Part shown: positions 1 through 9,796 of the stretch, one piece after another
How the letters are laid out: every line of letters begins with the position of its first letter
Position numbering within the stretch: the stretch's first letter is position 1
NCBI RefSeq assembly: GCF_028292365.1
Contig: NZ_JAQGMM010000095.1
Coordinates: 1-46,942 of the forward strand
Direction: 5' to 3'
Length of the DNA stretch: 46,942 bases
Source of the DNA: Caballeronia sp.
Lineage (GTDB): Bacteria > Pseudomonadota > Gammaproteobacteria > Burkholderiales > Burkholderiaceae
The notes under the pieces: model-generated
Told to the model about the DNA's origin: nothing
What the model saw: the letters and a program-made list of their open reading frames with translations, nothing else
Database searches by the model: none
Made by a program: the position numbers and the translations under genes

Positions 1-536
1 TTGCCGAACAAGGTCTGCGATAAAGCCGATAAACCCACGATTTCACCGCGAAACGGCACGAGATTGAGATACGCCTCGAGAATCTGGTCCTTGCGCCAGG
101 CGTGATCGAGCCATAACGCGTCGACCGTCTGCGTCGCTTTCTGGCCTATGGAGCGGCGTCCCGGCCGGCGATCTTCATCGATCAAACCGGTCAGTTGCAT
201 GGTCACCGTCGACGCCCCGCGCGTACGCGTGTTCCAGAGGTTGGCCCAGGCCGCGGCCGCCGCGCCTCGCCAATCCACGCCGCTGTGCTCGTAGAACCGC
301 TTGTCCTCCGACACGACAATCGCCTCGCGCAACGCCGGCGAAACATCCTGCAACGCGACCCAGTCGCCGCGCCGCTCGGTTGTATCGATACGCGTACGCT
401 GCAGCGGTTCGCCATTGCGGGCGAGCAGCACCCAGTCGGAACTGCGCCAGCCCGAGCGCACTTCGTCGAAGCTTGGCAGCGCATGCGCCGAGTTCGCAAG
501 GAGGCAACCGATAAGGGCGAGGGCGGCGCGTTTCAT
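1..536 (-). CDS. pbpC: Penicillin-binding protein 1C, N-terminal part (runs off the left edge)
   Basis: This is the start of a periplasmic peptidoglycan glycosyltransferase (GT51 family); about 178 residues are visible and the transpeptidase half lies outside the window. The ATG at 536 opens a short signal peptide (MKRAALALIGCLLANSAHA). The GT51 motifs follow in order: SEDKRFYEHSGVD near residue 76 with the catalytic Glu77, GASTVTMQL, RRPGRRSIGQKATQ, and KDQILEAYLN. The gene begins only 4 bases after the stop codon of the alpha-2-macroglobulin gene upstream of it, so the two are almost certainly one operon. This is the well-known A2M/PBP1C pairing, in which the synthase is thought to repair cell wall where A2M traps foreign proteases. 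The family assignment is secure from the motifs. PBP1C rather than PBP1A or 1B rests on the short N-terminus and the A2M neighbour. Confidence 0.93.
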   Translation of the reverse strand, partial: MKRAALALIGCLLANSAHALPSFDEVRSGWRSSDWVLLARNGEPLQRTRIDTTERRGDWVALQDVSPALREAIVVSEDKRFYEHSGVDWRGAAAAAWANLWNTRTRGASTVTMQLTGLIDEDRRPGRRSIGQKATQTVDALWLDHAWRKDQILEAYLNLVPFRGEIVGLSALSQTLFG

Positions 537-540
537 CGCG

Positions 541-3500
541 TTATTTGGCCGGGGCCAGTGGAGCGACGACCATCGTCGCGTTCGGAATCGCGCCGAACAC
601 GGAGGGCGCATAGAGCGCTTCCACGCGCGTGGGCGGCAGCCCGAACGTGCCCGCGTTGTTCAGCCGAACCGTGTATTCCACCTGCAATTTCCCCTTCGGC
701 AGATAGTCGTAATACGCGCGATATCCATCGAAACCCCGTTCGACAAACGCCGGCCAAGCGCCTTGCGGGCTCTTTTCGCCTTCGGTCGCCGCTTCCGAGT
801 CGCGGCCGAGGCCCGAGCCGAGGATCGTTGCGCCGGCCGGAATCGGATCGTTAACGACGACCCACGTCATGTCGCTTTGCGCATCGATGTCGAGATGCAC
901 ACGCACAATGTCACCTCGTGAAAGCGTGCCTTTGACAGCCGGATCGATCGGCGTGATGGTCTTCGTGATCCGATACCCCGCCGCGAACGGCGCTTTCAAC
1001 GCAACGGCCGCGAGGCTCTCGATGGTCGCCCATGGTTTGCCCGTGCCGTCTTGCGTCAGGTTCAACGTGCCGGATGTCCAAGGCAAGGTTACGTTGCGCG
1101 GATTGGCAGGCGAGGCGGGCGTATTCCACGCTACAGCCTTCTCCGTCGTGCCGAGCGCAATGTGCGTTTGACCGGTCACCGGCGTGTTTTCGAACACCTT
1201 GGAAAAGCGTTGCACGGCGAGTTTGCCCCACAGGTTCGACGTCGTGGTTTGCCACGCGCCGTTCGTCTGCAACGCGAGCAAGCCGCCGACCAGGCGCGGC
1301 ATTTCATCCTTCCACGCGGGGTTATCGGCGAAGAGCAATGCCGTGCGTGCCGCGTTTGATTCGGGGCCGGTCATCAGCCAGTAGAGGTCGTCATCGGCGG
1401 CGGTCGAGAAGGTGAGGCGCGTGCCCGAATAGGTCAGGCGTGCCCGCAGGATCTGCTCGACCTGAGCGCGCTGATCGTCGCGTTGTGCGATGCCATCGAC
1501 ACGTGAAAGGATCGAGTAATAGTCGAGCAGCGCGGACGTCGGCCATTGATTCGGCGCGATCGTGATCGAACCGAGCATGCGCGGTGCGGCCAGTCCGTAT
1601 CGCGACAATGCTTCAATTGCCGACAGTTTCACGAAGTCCAGGTCCTGACGCGGCGACCAGAATTTCCGCTCGATCTTGCCTTCCACGAAGTTGGTCAGCG
1701 CGACGGCCAGTTTGTCGCGAAGGTCATCGGGCAACGCGAAGCGGGGATCGGCTTTCGATGCTTCATCGCTGACCGCGAGCAGATAGGCCGACAACGCCGG
1801 ACTGCCGTAAGGCCGCGAATCGTCCGAGGGCGGGAAGTAGTTAGCAAGCCCATCGCTATCCAGATAGGAAGGCATCCTTGCCATCACCGTCTGCCATTGC
1901 GTGAGGTCATCAAGACCCAACGCGCGCGACGTTTGCTGCTCGAGGCAGCTATACGGATAACGTTCGAACCAGCGCCGCACACCCGGCAGGCCATCGGCGA
2001 GTTTTGGCTGCAGCGTCACGGCAATGCCACCGCGAAGCTGTCCATCAGCCGATGCCACCGCGGGCTCCGGCGGCGCCACGGGCAATGCGAACGTGCCGTC
2101 GACCTGCGTGATCGTTGCTTGCTGCACGGTCACCGTAATCGCGGCCACAACACGTTGCGTGAGCTTGACGGCATCGGTGGCTTTTGGCCCGCCTTGTTCT
2201 GCCGCGTTCACTTCCCAACTCAACGCGCCTGTTGCAGCCATGCCGATAGCATCCGGCGTGTTCACGTCCCATGAGATCTCCTGCGATGAATCCGGCGCCA
2301 GCGTCACGTTCTGCGCGGGAAGATCGAGCGCGGGAACACGCGGCGTCACGACCACCTGCATCGTTCGTGCGGTCGTATTGCGCAGCGTGAACAACGCGCG
2401 GAACTGGTCGCCCACGCGCACGAGCGGCGGCAGGCCCGAGATCAACTGCAGATCCTGCGTGCTGCGTATCGATGCACTGCCGGTACCGAATTGACCCGCG
2501 CCTACCGCTCCGATAGCGACTATGCGAAAGCTCGTCAACGCGTCGTTGAGCGGCACATCCACCGTTGCTTCGCCGTTCGCATCGAGCGTCACGCGCGGGT
2601 TCCAGAGCAGGAGCGTATCGAACAGTTCGCGCGTCGCGCTGTGTCCGCCGCCACCGCCCGCGGGCACGGCTTTACGCCCGAAATGACGGCGTCCGATAAT
2701 CTCCATTTGCGCCGTCGATGTCTCCACGCCATACGCGCGCCGCTGCAGCATGGCGTCAAGCACGTTCCAGCTTTGATTCGGCATCAGTTCGAGCAGGGCT
2801 TCGTCGACGGCGGCGAGCGCGATTTGCGTGCCGGCCGGCGCGGGCTTGCCGCCCGGCAGCGTCACGCGCACTTTCACATGCGCCTTTGTACGTACAGCGT
2901 ACGATTTCGCATCCGGCGTGACGGTCACGCCGAGCTTGTGCGAGGCCGTCCCCACCTTGATCTCGCCGAGCCCGTAGCGGAACGCAGGCTTCGACAAATC
3001 GACAAGCGGGGTAGGCGCTTCATATTGCCGCCCTTCGTACCAGAACGCGTGGACCCAATCGAGCGGCGCTTTCCAGCCCCAGGTGAAGAACGAATACCAC
3101 GGCACTTCGTGAATCCGCCCGCGGATCGCGAGCACGGAAACATACACATTCGGCCCCCACGACTCTTGTACCTTCAGCTCGACGGTCGGGTTCTTGCCAT
3201 CGAGTTCCACGACCTTCGTTTCCACGATACCCTCGCGCTCCACCGCCACCAGCGCGGTCGCGAAGCGGAACGGCATGCGCACCTGGAAGCGGGCGGTTTC
3301 GCCGGGTTCGTAGCTGGTCTTTTCAGGCAGCACATCGATCCGGTCCGTGTTTTCGCCGCCGAACCAGAGTTGATCCTCGCGCGTGACCCAGACCGACGTG
3401 GTCGCGTTCGCCACGCGCCCATCGCCGTCCTTGGCAGTGACAATCAGGTCGACGTTGCCTGCTTCCTTCAGTTTTGCCTCGCAGGAAAGCAAGCCGTGGT

Positions 3501-6500
3501 CATCGCTCTTGCCGCTGCAGAGCGTGCCCAGGTCCTTGGTTTCCGTATGGTTGTCATACGCGTAGAAACCGCCGACCATGCGCTTGCGCGAGCTCGTCAT
3601 GGTCCGCGCAACGCCGCGGATTTCGAGCGCAACACCCGCTCGCGGCTTGCCTTGCAAGTCGACGGCGAGCGCCTGCACCGGCACCGCGTTGCCGACGGAC
3701 ACCCAGTCGCCCGCCTTGATGCCGGCAGCAACAGCCGCAGGCCAGAGCGTGGCGCTGCCGCGCAGCGTCTGGATCTCGCCGTTAGGGTCCGCGAAAGTCG
3801 CTTCCAGCGCGAGCTGCTTCGGCGCTTCCACCACCGGCAGCGACTTGAGCGTGAGCGATCCCGTGCCGTTGCGGTCGAGCGTCAGCGCGGTTTTATCGGC
3901 GATGAGCTTGGCCGTGGATGTGTCTTCCTGCGCGTTGCTGTTGTCGTCGTCGCCCTCGGTTGCGGGCGCGCTGGCGCCGTCGTCGGTGGGCTTCTTGTAC
4001 GGCGCGAAGCTGAACGATTCGAACTGCGAAGCGAATGACGGCGACGTATCTTTCATCAGCGCCGACACTTGCACCGGCAGGTTCGATGCCGGTCCGCCCG
4101 ACACATATTCAATCTGTACCGCCAGCGGCGCCGTAGTCGCAGCCACCAGTGCACCGGTCTTTTGATCGCGAATGCCAATGGATCCCTTGAACACCGGCAG
4201 ACGGAATTCCTCTACGCGGAAGTTGCCGGTTTCGATGCTCATGCGCCCCGATCCGGAATTGTCGCTGTCGTTGTCGTTGTTATCGTCCGAGTTTGTCGAA
4301 CCGTCATCCAGCGTCACGCTGTATTCGCCGAGCTTCGCGGCGGCTGGAATCGGGAAGCTTGAGTCCGCGCTCCGGTCGACCGCCCATTTGAGCGGAAGAT
4401 GATAGGTCTGGCCGCTGCCCTCATGACGAATCGTCACGCGCGTCGGCAAACGGGAGGGAAACGCAAAACCGCTCAGCGTTTCTTCGCGCATCAAATGTTT
4501 CATCGATACCGTTTCGCCCGCGCGCAGCAGCGTCCGGTCGAACACGGTCGTGGCGCGCGTGGTTTGATCGCGGCTCATATCGGTGGGCACGTTGAAGCGC
4601 CACGATTCGATCCCGCGATTCCAGTCCGATCGCACGAAAGCCATGTCCGGGCCGGTCTTCGGATCGTCGACGCGCGCCGAGACGAAAAAGCCCGAGTAGT
4701 CGATGCTGTTTTCATCGCAAGGGTGTACCGATGCCAGCGGCTTGCCGATCGTTGCAATGCCATGCAGGTCGGTCTTGGCGACGGCGAGTTGATCGCCATT
4801 GCAATCCGTGACGCGCACTTGTGCGTTCGGAACGGGTTTGCCGCTATCGAGCGCGGTCACCCAGACAATGCTGTTTTCGCGGCCTTGCTTGAAATGCACG
4901 CCAAGGTTGGTGACGAGCACGGAGGTGCGCACGTACATGTCTTGCGGTTTGCCGAGCAACGATGCACCCAGCGCCGGCGATGCGAGTTCAACCACATAGA
5001 AACCGGGTTTCGGGAGCGGAATGCCGACCACTTCAAAAGGCCGCAACGACTTGGGATCGGCTTGCGGCACGCTCAAGGTTTCAACGCCCGGTTGTTTTGC
5101 AAGCAAAGACAGCGAGCGGATATCGATTTGCGGATCTTTCGCTGTGCTGCCCTGCGCGTAGACCGGCTTGACGCCATTGCTCAGCGCCTGCGGCATATCC
5201 TCTTTGATCTGCGAGACGGACATTGAAAAGCCGTCGAAACGATCGACGGTTTTCATCCATCGACGGATCTCCGTGTCGGCATCCACACGCAGTTTCGTCA
5301 CGCTGGATGACCCCGCGTTGAGCCCGTTCACTTTCAGGTCGGCTTCCACGTGGCGCAGTGTGACGGGCAACATGGCGGACATGTTGGGCTCGGCGAAACG
5401 CTCGATGATCCCGAATGTCGACGATGAAAACTTCGCGAGCGGCGGCATGGGCGCCGTCGACGTCTTCAGCGGGAAGAGGTCCGCATTCGAGAGCGAGCGG
5501 CCACTGGAATCCTTGAGTCCGGGCGGCAGTTCTATCGATAAATCTGCGTGTTCGGGCAACGGCGCCGCGAACCGGACGGTGGTGATGTCGCTGTCCTTTT
5601 CGTCGGGATCGAACTGGGGCGAGGTCTTGCCGCCCGGGCCGTGCAGGGTGATTTTCTCGGCGTCCGCGCGCGGCACCGGCGAGCTGAATCGAATGCTCAG
5701 CGGGCGTAACGGCGTGCAGGGCGCCTTGGCGTTTTCACGTTCGCAGGAAAAACTCGCGGTGAAGGGTTCGCGGACATCGAAGTCGAAGCGCTTCTCCACG
5801 TCATTCGCGAGGCCGCTCGGGCCGGCTACGCCCGCGCCGTACACGAGTTGCATCTTCGTGGCTGACGGCAGGGTTTGCTGGCAGGCGAGCGTGAGGACGC
5901 GTGCGCTGTCTTTTTCGAGGCGGAAATGTTTGAGGAGGGCGGCGCGTGTGTTGGTGTCGACGTTTTTGACGGGAATCCGGTTACCCAATCCACTCGATTC
6001 GCACCAGATGTTTTGCAACGCCGACGCTTCCGTCGCGGGGCCGTTCAGGTGCAACACGAAGATCTGGTCTTCTTCTATCTCGCCGCCGCCGGGCATGACT
6101 TGCGTGACGAACGGGCCACCGGTTTCGAAGCGGAACTGACGTGGACCGGTGAGCGCGTTGCCCGCGGCGGATTTGAGCCCGTCGTCCAGCGCGACTGAGC
6201 AGCGCATGCCGGGCGTGAGGTCTTGTGTAAAGTCGAAGGCCCAGGTTTTATCGTCGATCCAATGCGCGGAACCTGCCGATGGTCCCCCGCTGCAATGGAT
6301 CTGAGCCGGGGCTTTGGCTGCGGGATCTCCGAACGCGATCATCGCTTCGTCGAACTTGACGACCACCTGGCGCACCTGCGTGACCTTGCCCTGTGGCGAT
6401 ACGCTCAGCGTGCGGGCGGCGTCGGCGCGATGCGTTGCGCCCAGCAAACCCACGGCGAGCATGGAAAGGGCGGCAAGGGCCACCAGTGGCCAGCGTTGTT

Positions 6501-6519
6501 TTTTTATGACGCGGATCAT
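541..6519 (-). CDS. Bacterial alpha-2-macroglobulin family protein (YfhM/YfaS-like), thioester type
   Basis: This is a giant periplasmic protease-trap protein of 1992 residues; the E. coli relative YfhM is about 1650. A hydrophobic N-terminus (about residues 10-30, followed by the likely signal-peptidase site RADA-A) directs export. I see no lipobox cysteine, although the E. coli protein is a lipoprotein. The thioester motif CLEQ lies within YPYSCLEQQTSR with Cys near residue 1525, so this is the thioester-bearing class that can covalently capture an attacking protease. The rest is a chain of beta-sandwich (MG-like) domains with two Asp/Asn-rich, low-complexity inserts. The helical thioester domain follows the CLEQ motif, and a receptor-binding-like C-terminus ends in TMVVAPLAPAK. 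It lies directly upstream of pbpC with a 4-base gap. The length above family norm appears real, since the frame is open throughout and I see no frameshift. Confidence 0.95.
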   Translation of the reverse strand: MIRVIKKQRWPLVALAALSMLAVGLLGATHRADAARTLSVSPQGKVTQVRQVVVKFDEAMIAFGDPAAKAPAQIHCSGGPSAGSAHWIDDKTWAFDFTQDLTPGMRCSVALDDGLKSAAGNALTGPRQFRFETGGPFVTQVMPGGGEIEEDQIFVLHLNGPATEASALQNIWCESSGLGNRIPVKNVDTNTRAALLKHFRLEKDSARVLTLACQQTLPSATKMQLVYGAGVAGPSGLANDVEKRFDFDVREPFTASFSCERENAKAPCTPLRPLSIRFSSPVPRADAEKITLHGPGGKTSPQFDPDEKDSDITTVRFAAPLPEHADLSIELPPGLKDSSGRSLSNADLFPLKTSTAPMPPLAKFSSSTFGIIERFAEPNMSAMLPVTLRHVEADLKVNGLNAGSSSVTKLRVDADTEIRRWMKTVDRFDGFSMSVSQIKEDMPQALSNGVKPVYAQGSTAKDPQIDIRSLSLLAKQPGVETLSVPQADPKSLRPFEVVGIPLPKPGFYVVELASPALGASLLGKPQDMYVRTSVLVTNLGVHFKQGRENSIVWVTALDSGKPVPNAQVRVTDCNGDQLAVAKTDLHGIATIGKPLASVHPCDENSIDYSGFFVSARVDDPKTGPDMAFVRSDWNRGIESWRFNVPTDMSRDQTTRATTVFDRTLLRAGETVSMKHLMREETLSGFAFPSRLPTRVTIRHEGSGQTYHLPLKWAVDRSADSSFPIPAAAKLGEYSVTLDDGSTNSDDNNDNDSDNSGSGRMSIETGNFRVEEFRLPVFKGSIGIRDQKTGALVAATTAPLAVQIEYVSGGPASNLPVQVSALMKDTSPSFASQFESFSFAPYKKPTDDGASAPATEGDDDNSNAQEDTSTAKLIADKTALTLDRNGTGSLTLKSLPVVEAPKQLALEATFADPNGEIQTLRGSATLWPAAVAAGIKAGDWVSVGNAVPVQALAVDLQGKPRAGVALEIRGVARTMTSSRKRMVGGFYAYDNHTETKDLGTLCSGKSDDHGLLSCEAKLKEAGNVDLIVTAKDGDGRVANATTSVWVTREDQLWFGGENTDRIDVLPEKTSYEPGETARFQVRMPFRFATALVAVEREGIVETKVVELDGKNPTVELKVQESWGPNVYVSVLAIRGRIHEVPWYSFFTWGWKAPLDWVHAFWYEGRQYEAPTPLVDLSKPAFRYGLGEIKVGTASHKLGVTVTPDAKSYAVRTKAHVKVRVTLPGGKPAPAGTQIALAAVDEALLELMPNQSWNVLDAMLQRRAYGVETSTAQMEIIGRRHFGRKAVPAGGGGGHSATRELFDTLLLWNPRVTLDANGEATVDVPLNDALTSFRIVAIGAVGAGQFGTGSASIRSTQDLQLISGLPPLVRVGDQFRALFTLRNTTARTMQVVVTPRVPALDLPAQNVTLAPDSSQEISWDVNTPDAIGMAATGALSWEVNAAEQGGPKATDAVKLTQRVVAAITVTVQQATITQVDGTFALPVAPPEPAVASADGQLRGGIAVTLQPKLADGLPGVRRWFERYPYSCLEQQTSRALGLDDLTQWQTVMARMPSYLDSDGLANYFPPSDDSRPYGSPALSAYLLAVSDEASKADPRFALPDDLRDKLAVALTNFVEGKIERKFWSPRQDLDFVKLSAIEALSRYGLAAPRMLGSITIAPNQWPTSALLDYYSILSRVDGIAQRDDQRAQVEQILRARLTYSGTRLTFSTAADDDLYWLMTGPESNAARTALLFADNPAWKDEMPRLVGGLLALQTNGAWQTTTSNLWGKLAVQRFSKVFENTPVTGQTHIALGTTEKAVAWNTPASPANPRNVTLPWTSGTLNLTQDGTGKPWATIESLAAVALKAPFAAGYRITKTITPIDPAVKGTLSRGDIVRVHLDIDAQSDMTWVVVNDPIPAGATILGSGLGRDSEAATEGEKSPQGAWPAFVERGFDGYRAYYDYLPKGKLQVEYTVRLNNAGTFGLPPTRVEALYAPSVFGAIPNATMVVAPLAPAK

Positions 6520-6650
6520 CGCACTCGTTCCGAGGTGGCCAAAACGCTGGCGATTTTACCGGAGTGTTACGTCATCCTTGCCAATTGTTTTCATTTTATG
6601 ACAACGCGCGTGAGCTGATTGCATCGAGTGCGCGGTTGGTGCGGTTGAAT

Positions 6651-8030
6651 CTAAACTGGTTTGGCCCCTGCGCGGACGCGATCGTCCGGAATGTGCCGCG
6701 TGCTGATCCGCCGCCAGTAGAGAAACAGCCCTACGCCCGCCACGCCCAGGCTCAACGAGTTCGCCACCCAGAACCCGCGCGCCCCTTGAAGCCAGGCGGG
6801 CGCAAAACCGCCCACGTCGAACCCGAGCAAGTACCCGCCGCCCAGCCCGATGCCCCACAACGCGACCGCGTAGATTACCGTGGGTACGACCGCCACCTTG
6901 TAGGCGCGCAGCACGAACGCAGTGGTGATCTGGAGGGCATCGAAGAAATGGTAGAACACGACAATCGCCAGCAACGGCATGGCCGCCGCGATCACCTGGC
7001 TGTCGGGCGTGTAGGCCGCGAGCAAGTGAGACCGCAGCGCAAACAGCGCGGCGCCGTACACGCACGCAATACCGCACGACAACGCAATGCCGTGACGGGC
7101 GAGCGAACGGGCGGCATCGAAACGTTCTGCGCCGAGCGCTTGCGAGACCAGCGTGGCGGACGCCACGCCAATGGACAGCGGCGTCATGTAGAGCACCGCG
7201 CCAATGTTGCCGGCGATCTGATGTCCAGCCAGCGTAGTCGTGCCGAAATGCGAGATGAACAGCGCCATGAACGTGTACGACGTCACTTCGATCAGGTAGG
7301 ACAGCCCCATCGGAATGCCGAGTTTCAGCAGCGCCTTCTGACGCTGCCAGACGGGCCAGCAAAAGCGCGAAAACACACCGAACGGCCGGAAGAACTCGAC
7401 ACGCACAAGCACCGTTATTCCAACAATGGCTATCAGCCAGTTGATCATCGTGCTCGCGATGGCGCAGCCCGGACCACCCAGCGCGGGCACGCCGAAACCG
7501 CCGAAGATGAACCACAGGTTGAGCGGGACCTTCAGCATCAGCGCACCGACTTGCAGAAACATCACGAGGCGTGGTTTGCCCACCGCGTTCGCGAGCGAGC
7601 CATAGACGCGAAACGCGAGACTTGCGGGCAGTCCAAGCGACAGGATGCGCAAATAGGCGAGGGTGCGGTCGTGCAGGGCGGGTGGCGTATCGGCGATGCT
7701 CAGGAGCGGCTGCGGGAAATACAGGCAAACGAAGCCAATCACCGACAACACCGCCGCCAGCCAAAGCGCCTGCCGGACTTCCTCGCCAATCTCGGCTTCA
7801 CGCCGCGCACCGAACAATTGACCGGCGATGGGTTGCAAAGCCGTCAGGATGCCCGTCAAACCAATATAGACAGAGATGTAGATCGACGAACCCAGACCGA
7901 GCGCTGCAAGATCTGTCGCGGAATATCGGCCGACCATGGCGGTGTCGATCACGCTGAACGCGATGATCGCCAGTTGGCCGATCAGCACCGGCCACGCCAG
8001 GGCCACGATCTTGCGGACATCAGGCCACAT
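6651..8030 (-). CDS. MATE family multidrug/toxin efflux transporter (NorM-like)
   Basis: This is an inner-membrane antiporter of 459 residues, the usual MATE length, with about 12 hydrophobic segments in two similar halves. The first half opens with ALAWPVLIGQLAIIAFSVID and the motif MVGRYSATDLAALGLG. The second half has the matching LGIPMGLSYLIEVTSYTF and AGHQIAGNIGAVLYMTPLS. These are the typical MATE signatures for cation- or proton-coupled export of cationic drugs. I chose the ATG at 8030 (MWPDVRKIV) because an in-frame upstream extension would run well into the preceding gene and is Arg/Ala-rich shadow sequence. The start is 2 bases after the stop of the membrane glycosyltransferase gene, so the two are likely co-translated. 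The substrate cannot be told from sequence. Export of a lipid-linked or envelope compound made by the neighbour is possible but unproven. Confidence 0.92.
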   Translation of the reverse strand: MWPDVRKIVALAWPVLIGQLAIIAFSVIDTAMVGRYSATDLAALGLGSSIYISVYIGLTGILTALQPIAGQLFGARREAEIGEEVRQALWLAAVLSVIGFVCLYFPQPLLSIADTPPALHDRTLAYLRILSLGLPASLAFRVYGSLANAVGKPRLVMFLQVGALMLKVPLNLWFIFGGFGVPALGGPGCAIASTMINWLIAIVGITVLVRVEFFRPFGVFSRFCWPVWQRQKALLKLGIPMGLSYLIEVTSYTFMALFISHFGTTTLAGHQIAGNIGAVLYMTPLSIGVASATLVSQALGAERFDAARSLARHGIALSCGIACVYGAALFALRSHLLAAYTPDSQVIAAAMPLLAIVVFYHFFDALQITTAFVLRAYKVAVVPTVIYAVALWGIGLGGGYLLGFDVGGFAPAWLQGARGFWVANSLSLGVAGVGLFLYWRRISTRHIPDDRVRAGAKPV

Positions 8031-8032
8031 GG

Positions 8033-9796
8033 TCAGTCGGTTCCGCGATGCAGCGACTTTGGTCGCGGCCGCTTGACCGGAGGCACTGGCCGCTCGATGC
8101 GCACATAGAGCCGGAACCGCTCGTCCCGGTCGGCCACGCGCCGGCCTTCCCACACGAGCTTCCATTCGAACGACGAGATTGACGACGGTTCGCCGTAATC
8201 CTGCGTGTCCTGGCGCAGGATTACGTCGCAGTCTTCATCGAAGGCGAAATGCATGCCGCCGAAATACGCGAAGGTCGCAATCTGCGCATTGCCCAGACGC
8301 ACCGGGGAAATGCAGGTGTAATCAGGCGGCAGATGATCGGCGATCTGCTCGGCCACGTCGCGATACGTCCGGCTGTAGTTCACCACCGGCAACCACAGCG
8401 TCATCAGCAGCACCCACATCAGCGTGGTGCCGGCACTCGACAGCACGACGCTGCGCCACAACACCTTCGGATGACGCGCGAGGCGCCAGCGCGCGAGCGA
8501 AAACCAGCAGACCGTCACGGCGACCGCGCACACGAACGACAAGATCTTGAATTCGGGCTGAAAACCAGGTGCAAGACGGGCGAGATTGCGGGCGAGCGGC
8601 GCGGGGAAGCCAAACAGGCCCGCGCTCCAGACAAGCCAGACAAACGTGGCGAGCAGCGTGAAACTCAACATCGCGAACCAGTCGATGGCGTTGATCGCCC
8701 CGCGCTTGAGCGTCGGCAGCGCGAACGTGGCCAGCACGGACAACGGCGGCAGCAACAGCATGAACAGGCGGTTCGACTGGTGACTTTGCAGGACCACCAA
8801 AACCAGCAGCGGCCCGATCACGGATAACGGCACGGCCACATGCGGCGAGCGCCGCAGTCCGCTCCAGCTAACAAAGGTCCATATGGCAAGCGGCCACGCC
8901 GGCCACGTGAAGAGCGGCAGGTTCTTGAGGGCGTAGGAGAGCGCCTGGATCGGCGAACCGGAAAACGAGTCGAAACTATTACGCCACCATTGGCGCAGCC
9001 ACCATTCGCCGTCGTCCGGGTAGAAGTGCAGCACCGGCCACACCCACGCGCCGATCAGGATGACAGCAACGGGCACGCCAAGCACGAGCAGATAAAACGG
9101 CCGCACTTCGCGCACGATCACGGTCATCGCCAGCGTGCATATCAGCAGTGCCAGCACCAGCACCGGGCTACTCGACAAACCCACGAAACCGATGGCCGCG
9201 CCCCAGATCAGCGCGCCCTGGATCGGTTTGTCGCAGCTACGCACGAGGCCGTAGAGCAGCATGGCGGTGCCGGCAAACTGAGCAAGCTGAGGCGTGGTTT
9301 CGTGGCCGCGTTCGGCCAGGCCGAAGCAGGCGAGCAGGATCAGCAGCGCGCCATCGGCGAGTGTGCGGCCGTAGTCGCGCGGTTCTGGCTCGCCGCCGAA
9401 TGCGTATTTGAACGGTTGTGCCTCGTCGCGCCGGCCAAGCAGATACGCCGTGTACCAGACAAACGCGCAGGCGATACAAAACAGCAAACCGGTCACCACG
9501 CGGGATGCATTGCTTGCATCGACCCACGGGCTCAGCAGGCGGATAAAACCCGCGCCGAACCAGTACATGAACGGGCCGTCGCCGGTAAGCGCCTTACCTA
9601 CCAGATTCGGCAGCAGCCAGTCTTTCACGCTGCCGTTGGCCATGGTCCACATCACGCCGAAGCCCGCTGCATCCTCGTTTTTCCACGGATCGCGGCCGAA
9701 CAATCCAAACGACGCGTAGATGATACAAATGGCGAGCAGCAGCCAGCGCGGCAGGGCGCTGGTGGCGGAGGCGGTCAGACGGACGACATTTCGCAT
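8033..9796 (-). CDS. Multi-spanning membrane glycosyltransferase of the ArnT/PMT (GT-C) type
   Basis: This predicted polytopic inner-membrane protein of about 587 residues has about a dozen hydrophobic helices and a soluble C-terminal part. After the first helix comes GRDPWKNEDAAGF (Glu41/Asp42). Further on are DWLLPNLVGKALTGDGP and FMYWFGAG, which match the periplasmic catalytic loop of ArnT-type GT-C enzymes that move a sugar from a polyprenyl-phosphate donor to an acceptor. The acceptor is unknown (lipid A, protein or another lipid), so I give no symbol. The chosen ATG at 9796 begins MRNVVRLTA. A TTG at 9841 would add 15 residues, and neither start has a good ribosome binding site. The stop is 2 bases before the MATE gene. 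A specific ArnT (aminoarabinose transfer to lipid A) assignment is not justified, because no other arn gene is in the window. Confidence 0.8.
   Translation of the reverse strand: MRNVVRLTASATSALPRWLLLAICIIYASFGLFGRDPWKNEDAAGFGVMWTMANGSVKDWLLPNLVGKALTGDGPFMYWFGAGFIRLLSPWVDASNASRVVTGLLFCIACAFVWYTAYLLGRRDEAQPFKYAFGGEPEPRDYGRTLADGALLILLACFGLAERGHETTPQLAQFAGTAMLLYGLVRSCDKPIQGALIWGAAIGFVGLSSSPVLVLALLICTLAMTVIVREVRPFYLLVLGVPVAVILIGAWVWPVLHFYPDDGEWWLRQWWRNSFDSFSGSPIQALSYALKNLPLFTWPAWPLAIWTFVSWSGLRRSPHVAVPLSVIGPLLVLVVLQSHQSNRLFMLLLPPLSVLATFALPTLKRGAINAIDWFAMLSFTLLATFVWLVWSAGLFGFPAPLARNLARLAPGFQPEFKILSFVCAVAVTVCWFSLARWRLARHPKVLWRSVVLSSAGTTLMWVLLMTLWLPVVNYSRTYRDVAEQIADHLPPDYTCISPVRLGNAQIATFAYFGGMHFAFDEDCDVILRQDTQDYGEPSSISSFEWKLVWEGRRVADRDERFRLYVRIERPVPPVKRPRPKSLHRGTD

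Noticed and set aside
2491..4038. A 515-codon open frame antisense to the alpha-2-macroglobulin gene
   Set aside because: The composition is Arg/His-rich with no motif, and the sense strand is unambiguously coding. It is a codon-bias shadow.
6564..8108. A 514-codon plus-strand open frame over the MATE gene
   Set aside because: The translation is full of Arg, Gln and His and has no hydrophobic or folded pattern, while the opposite strand encodes a clear MATE protein.
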